A DNA stretch of 8,576 nt from positions 1 through 8,576 of the forward strand of contig JBDSTZ010000081.1 in NCBI GenBank assembly GCA_039927975.1, read 5' to 3'. Under the pieces are notes generated by a model. The model was not told where the DNA came from. It worked only from the letters and a program-made list of their open reading frames with translations, and searched no databases. Numbering within the stretch: the first letter of the stretch is position 1; the number at the start of each line of letters is the position of its first letter. Shown one piece after another: positions 4,896-8,576 of the stretch. The position numbers were made by a program, and so were the translations under genes. Source of the stretch: JBDSTZ01 sp039927975 (GTDB lineage: Bacteria > Pseudomonadota > Gammaproteobacteria > Burkholderiales > Burkholderiaceae_D).

Positions 4896-7800
4896 ATGTT
4901 CCTTTCAGAATTCAGTATCAAGAAGCCGATCAGCACCATCGTGCTGATCATCGCCCTGATGGCGCTGGGCCTCATGGCGATCAAGAAGCTGCGGGTGAAC
5001 CAGAGTCCCGACGTCGAGATTCCGGTAGTGGTGGTCAGCATTCCGTATCCGGGCGCATCGCCGGAGACGGTCGAACGCGAGATCGTCAACCGGCTCGAGA
5101 AATCGCTGCAAAGCATTTCCGGCGTGAAGAACATGTACGTCAGCGCCAACGAAGGCAATGCCAACTTCCAGCTCGAATTCGACTTCAAGAAGAACCTGAT
5201 CGAAGCCAGCGACGATGTGCGCAACGCCATCGCCGGCGTGCGCTACAAGCTGCCGACCGAGATGCGCGAGCCGATCCTGCAGCGCATCGATCCGTCGGCC
5301 CAGCCGATCATGAACCTGGCGTTGTCGTCGTCCTCGCAGACCCACTCGGAAATCTCGCGGCTGGCCGAGGACGTGCTGGCCGACCGCCTGCGCGGCATCG
5401 ACGGGGTGTCCAACGTCAACGTCAGCGGCGCCTTGCGGCGCGAGCTGTCGGTGCTGCTGCGCGCCGAGAAGCTGCGTGAATACAATGTGTCGATCGGCGA
5501 GGTGGTGACCGCGCTGCGCACCCAGAACACCAATGCGCCGGTCGGCAAGCTGCAAGGCTCGCTCGACGAGAAAAGCATCCGGCTGGTCGGGCGGATCGAG
5601 TCGCCGGCCGAGTTCCAGGGCATTGTCATCAAGCGCCGCGGCGAGGAAGTGGTGCGCCTGGCGCAAGTGGCGGAAATTCGCGACGGTTTCGCCGACGTCA
5701 ACAGCCTGTCTTCGCGCAGCGGCAAGCCGAACGTGGGCATCTTTGTGACCCGTTCGCGCGAGGCCAGCACGGTCAGCGTGGCCAAGCAGGTGCGCGAGAT
5801 GGTCGAGCAGGTGAACAAGGAATACAAGACCGAGCACCCGGGCACCAAGCTCGAGATCGTGCGCGACGGCGGCGACGAGTCGCAGCGCAGCCTCAACAAC
5901 GTGATCGAATCGCTGGTGCTGGGCGCCATGCTGACCATTTTCGTAGTGTACGCCTTCCTCAACTCGTGGCGCTCGACCCTGATCACCGCGCTGTCGCTGC
6001 CGACCTCGGTGATCGCCGCCTTCATCGCGGTGTGGCTGTGCGGCTTCACGCTCAACTTCATGACCTTGCTCGGGCTGTCGCTGGCGATCGGCGTGTTGAT
6101 CGACGACGCCATCGTGGTGCGTGAAAACATCGTGCGCCACATGCAGCGCGGCTCGGACCGCCGCACGGCGGCGCTCGAAGGCACCGCTGAAATCGGCATG
6201 GCGGTCGCCTCGACGACCTTCTCGATTATCGCCGTGTTCATTCCGGTCGCCTTCATGCCGGGCGTGTCGGGCGAGTGGTTCCGGCCGTTCGCGCTGACCG
6301 TCACCTGCTCGGTGCTGGTGTCGCTGGCCATTTCGTTCACCCTCGACCCGATGCTGTCGGCCTACTGGGGCGACCCGGCCGACCATCACACGGCGCCCAA
6401 GCGCGGCATCAGCAAGGTGCTGGCCCGCTTCAACGACTGGTTCGACCACCAGGCCGACCGCTACGGCAACGTGATCGCCTGGGCGCTGCACCATCGCAAG
6501 TGGATGGCCGTGATCGCCCTGGGCAGCCTGGTTGGCGCGCTGGCCCTGCACGTCAAGTTCGGCGGATCGAGCTTCCTGCCGGCGGCCGATTCCGGCAACC
6601 TGATGATCACCGTGCGCACGCCGGCCTCGTCGTCGGTCGAATACGCTCGGCTCAAGATTGAAAAAGCGGCCGAAGTGGCGCGCAGCTTGCCCGAAACCAA
6701 GGACACCAACAGCAACATCAGCGCCAGCGGCGGACGCGTGTATGTCGATATCGGCAAGCGCGCGACGCGCAAGCGCAGCGCCAAGGAAATCGCGGTCGAG
6801 CTGCGCGCCAAGATCGCCCAGCTGGTCGGCGCCGAATACGTCGTCATGGACGACCTGAACAACGGCGCCCGCAAGCCGGTCCAGGTCGACTTCACCGGCC
6901 CCGACTCGCGCAAGCTGATTGAAATTACCAACGCCTACATGGCCAAGCTGCGCGACGTGCCCGGCGCGGTCGACGTCGGCCTGTCGGAGCAGGATCCGAA
7001 GGACGAGCTGCAGATCGAACTCAATCGCGGGCTGGCCAATTCGATGGGCATTTCGGTCAACGACGCGGCGCAGGCGCTGCGCGTGGCGTTCGCCGGGGTC
7101 GAGGTGGGCGACTGGGTCGATCCGACCGGCGAGACGCGCGATGTGGCGGTGCGCCTGCATCCGGACGACCGGGTCAACGCCAGCAACATCGAGCGCCTGC
7201 CGATCGCGGTGGCCGGCTCGAGCCAGATGGTGCCGCTCGACCAGATCGCCAAGATCACCATGGGCAAGGGACCGTCGGGCATCCAGCACAAGAACGGCAA
7301 GCGGACCATCAGCGTGTCGGCCAACGCCCAGGGCCGCTCGAACGGCGAGGTGAGCGATGCCGCCCTGAAGCTGGCCAAGTCCTTCGATTTCCCGCCTGGC
7401 TATGGCCTCGAACTGGGCGGCGCCGGCCAGGACCAGAAGGAGCTGTTCACCGAGATGACCATCGCGCTGTTCTCGGGCATCGCCCTGATGTACCTGATCC
7501 TGGTGATGCAGTTCGGTTCGTTCACCGCGCCGGGCGGGGTGATGCTGTCGCTGCCGTTGTCGCTGATCGGCGTGGTGCTGGCGCTGATGGTGACCAACAA
7601 TACGCTTAACCTCATGAGCTTCATCGGCATCATCATGCTGATGGGCCTGGTGGCCAAGAATGCGATTCTGCTGCTCGATGCGGCGCGCAAATTTGAGAAG
7701 GAAGGCATGGACCGCGAGGCCGCCTTGATGGAAGCGGGACGCATGCGCTTGCGGCCGATCCTGATGACGACCTTCGCCCTGATCGCCGGCATGTTTCCGG

Positions 7801-8117
7801 TGGCGCTGGGCCTGGGCGAGGGCGGTGAATTCTACCGGCCGCTGGCGGTGTCTATCATCGGCGGCACCATCACCTCGACCATCCTGACCCTGCTGGTGGT
7901 GCCGACCTTCTACGACAGCATTGAAATCGCGCGTGACCGGATGGTGGCCAAGTATCGTCGACGCACGCTGCGCTACAACGCATTCTTTGCCTTTGTGAGT
8001 ACGTTTATTGAGGCGATCTTGACGCTGGTTTTCGTCAGGATGGTGGTCCGCAGCGTGATATGGCTTGGGCGTAAGGTATTCGGACGCGGCAAGGTTCGCG
8101 CGCCCGGCGCTGTCTAG
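4896..8117 (+). CDS. RND (HAE1-type) multidrug efflux pump permease, 1073 aa
   Basis: This proton-driven inner-membrane pump acts as a trimer with the adjacent adaptor. It has the usual 12-helix, two-large-periplasmic-loop layout: TM1 (about 12-30), loop 1 (31-335), TM2-7 (about 338-550), loop 2 (about 555-850), TM8-12 (about 853-1005). Proton-relay residues align with AcrB: D403-D404 in GVLIDDAIVVREN (AcrB D407/D408), K921 in VAKNAILLLD (K940), R951 and T958 in RMRLRPILMTT (R971, T978). All are kept, so it should be active. The HAE1 family exports drugs and other hydrophobic compounds rather than metals; metal pumps (CusA/CzcA) lack this DD pair context and pair with different adaptors. The exact substrate cannot be read. 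An AAGGAA ribosome site within the end of the previous gene precedes ATG 4896. Unusually, about 65 residues follow TM12, including an extra hydrophobic stretch (about 1029-1058) with atypical codons. No outer-membrane channel gene follows. Confidence 0.96.
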   Translation: MFLSEFSIKKPISTIVLIIALMALGLMAIKKLRVNQSPDVEIPVVVVSIPYPGASPETVEREIVNRLEKSLQSISGVKNMYVSANEGNANFQLEFDFKKNLIEASDDVRNAIAGVRYKLPTEMREPILQRIDPSAQPIMNLALSSSSQTHSEISRLAEDVLADRLRGIDGVSNVNVSGALRRELSVLLRAEKLREYNVSIGEVVTALRTQNTNAPVGKLQGSLDEKSIRLVGRIESPAEFQGIVIKRRGEEVVRLAQVAEIRDGFADVNSLSSRSGKPNVGIFVTRSREASTVSVAKQVREMVEQVNKEYKTEHPGTKLEIVRDGGDESQRSLNNVIESLVLGAMLTIFVVYAFLNSWRSTLITALSLPTSVIAAFIAVWLCGFTLNFMTLLGLSLAIGVLIDDAIVVRENIVRHMQRGSDRRTAALEGTAEIGMAVASTTFSIIAVFIPVAFMPGVSGEWFRPFALTVTCSVLVSLAISFTLDPMLSAYWGDPADHHTAPKRGISKVLARFNDWFDHQADRYGNVIAWALHHRKWMAVIALGSLVGALALHVKFGGSSFLPAADSGNLMITVRTPASSSVEYARLKIEKAAEVARSLPETKDTNSNISASGGRVYVDIGKRATRKRSAKEIAVELRAKIAQLVGAEYVVMDDLNNGARKPVQVDFTGPDSRKLIEITNAYMAKLRDVPGAVDVGLSEQDPKDELQIELNRGLANSMGISVNDAAQALRVAFAGVEVGDWVDPTGETRDVAVRLHPDDRVNASNIERLPIAVAGSSQMVPLDQIAKITMGKGPSGIQHKNGKRTISVSANAQGRSNGEVSDAALKLAKSFDFPPGYGLELGGAGQDQKELFTEMTIALFSGIALMYLILVMQFGSFTAPGGVMLSLPLSLIGVVLALMVTNNTLNLMSFIGIIMLMGLVAKNAILLLDAARKFEKEGMDREAALMEAGRMRLRPILMTTFALIAGMFPVALGLGEGGEFYRPLAVSIIGGTITSTILTLLVVPTFYDSIEIARDRMVAKYRRRTLRYNAFFAFVSTFIEAILTLVFVRMVVRSVIWLGRKVFGRGKVRAPGAV

Positions 8118-8173
8118 CACGTCCATGGCGACAAGAGGCAGCATACTGGCCTTTCCTTGTCGATCTTAGGCTT

Positions 8174-8199
8174 GCCGGCTTGCTGTGCCGGCTTGCTGT
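8174..8199 (+). repeat. 13-bp perfect tandem duplication downstream of the pump gene
   Basis: GCCGGCTTGCTGT occurs at 8174-8186 and immediately again at 8187-8199. It lies between the pump stop codon and its terminator. It is probably a replication-slippage product with no coding role. Confidence 0.8.
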
Positions 8200-8217
8200 G
8201 ACGCCAAGCAAATCGAA

Positions 8218-8245
8218 GGGCCTGCGTGAGCGGGCCCATTTTTTT
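8218..8245 (+). terminator. Strong intrinsic terminator of the efflux operon
   Basis: GGGCCTGC (8218-8225) pairs fully with GCGGGCCC (8230-8237), eight pairs including one U-G, closed by a GTGA (GNRA-type) tetraloop. After one A, seven T follow (8239-8245). This is a textbook rho-independent terminator, about 100 bases after the pump stop codon, and it closes the two-gene operon without a third gene. Confidence 0.9.
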
Positions 8246-8256
8246 GATGCGCGCTT

Positions 8257-8281
8257 AAACGACCTGCACCGCAGGTCGTTT
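8257..8281. terminator. Second inverted repeat, possible terminator for the minus-strand gene
   Basis: AAACGACCTGC (8257-8267) and GCAGGTCGTTT (8271-8281) form an 11-bp perfect inverted repeat with a 3-base loop. On either strand the stem ends in TTT, with no longer T-run. It lies 55 bases past the stop of the minus-strand gene to its right, so it probably ends that transcript and may back up the preceding terminator. Confidence 0.55.
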
Positions 8282-8335
8282 GTACTTCAGGGAGGTGGAG
8301 CCTTACCTAAAGCAGGCGACCGCGGCCATCCTGGT

Positions 8336-8576
8336 TTAGCGACCGGTACCAGATGTGCTTGACCCCGAGGTGCCCGAACCCGAAGTGCCCGAGCCGGAAG
8401 TGCCCGACGAACCGGACGTTCCCGAACCGGAGGTCCCCGAACCGGAACTGCCCGAGCCAGACGTGCCGGACGTACCCGATGATCCCGAACCGGAGCTGCC
8501 CGATCCGGACATGCCCGAAGCCCCCGAACCGGAGCTGCCCGAACCCGAGGTGCCCGAGCTACCGCTGCCGGTGCTG
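8336..8576 (-). CDS. C-terminal Ser/Gly/Thr-repeat tail of a protein entering from the right edge (5' missing)
   Basis: Read right to left from 8575, this frame is open for 79 codons and ends in TAA at 8338-8336. The sequence is almost only Ser, Gly and Thr, in irregular SGSG, SGTSG and SSG units such as SGSGTSGSGTSGSS, ending STSGTGR. Serine is spelled with both AGC and TCN codons. Such stretches are flexible, low-complexity tails or linkers, known at the ends of secreted or surface proteins. The function-bearing part is outside the window, so no function is given. The stop codon and the hairpin beyond it support this strand. The opposite strand is also open and would read as Pro-Glu-Pro-Glu-Val repeats, but there only a GTG at 8355 without a ribosome site could start it. 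Strand choice is probable, not certain. Confidence 0.6.
   Translation of the reverse strand, partial: STGSGSSGTSGSGSSGSGASGMSGSGSSGSGSSGTSGTSGSGSSGSGTSGSGTSGSSGTSGSGTSGSGTSGSSTSGTGR

Noticed and set aside
4905..8144. A very long open frame (1079 codons) on the minus strand, opposite the RND pump gene
   Set aside because: It is full of His, Gln, Arg, Asp and Ala with no domain or hydrophobic pattern. Long antisense openness is expected opposite a GC-rich gene whose third positions are mostly G or C. The plus-strand pump is unmistakable.
8174..8281. Possible CRISPR-like or mobile-element ends from the repeats after the pump gene
   Set aside because: There are only two adjacent 13-base copies with no spacers. 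The inverted repeats are explained as terminators, and there is no transposase or target duplication.
8180..8362. A 60-codon plus-strand open frame after the pump gene
   Set aside because: It spans the tandem repeat, the intrinsic terminator and the second inverted repeat, has no ribosome site and no protein-like pattern.

Overview
The window is GC-rich (mid-60s percent by eye, not counted). Its genes strongly prefer G or C at third codon positions. Gene types and protein style fit a betaproteobacterium of the Oxalobacteraceae kind (Massilia/Duganella/Janthinobacterium). That placement is inference from style, not from a marker gene.

Left part (1-1050): the 3' end of a GH29 alpha-L-fucosidase gene runs off the left edge. 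It converges on a small gene for a one-pass membrane protein of unknown function (578-949, minus). A hairpin without a T-run separates them.

Middle part (1051-3568): two minus-strand genes of the tellurium-resistance (Ter) type lie in transcription order. First is a DUF475/TerC-like multi-pass membrane protein (1785-2858), then a TerD-family calcium-binding-type protein (1051-1626). The 158-base gap between them holds an 11-bp-period direct repeat and a long hairpin. Divergent from them is a DUF212 (YuiD-like, PAP2-related) small membrane protein (3047-3505). It carries an internal 9-bp tandem repeat encoding Ala-Ala-Asn. Its 3' end is followed directly by a diverged second copy of that same 3' end.

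Right part (3569-8117): a two-gene RND efflux operon made of a lipoprotein membrane-fusion protein (3762-4892) and a 1073-residue HAE1-type pump (4896-8117), only 3 bases apart. Upstream are a good sigma70-like promoter and a perfect 14-bp palindrome with a nearby repeated half-site. No outer-membrane channel gene follows, so the pump presumably borrows a TolC-type channel encoded elsewhere. The pump carries an extra hydrophobic C-terminal tail with atypical codons.

Right edge (8118-8576): a strong intrinsic terminator, a second inverted repeat, and then what is most likely the C-terminal end of a minus-strand Ser/Gly/Thr-repeat protein that continues past the window.

I see no RNA genes, insertion sequences, CRISPR arrays or phage genes. 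Nothing here is clearly a new defence or biosynthetic system. The points most worth checking are the duplicated DUF212 gene end, the minimal DUF475-TerD pair beside the divergent DUF212 gene, the palindrome before the efflux operon, and the pump's C-terminal tail.
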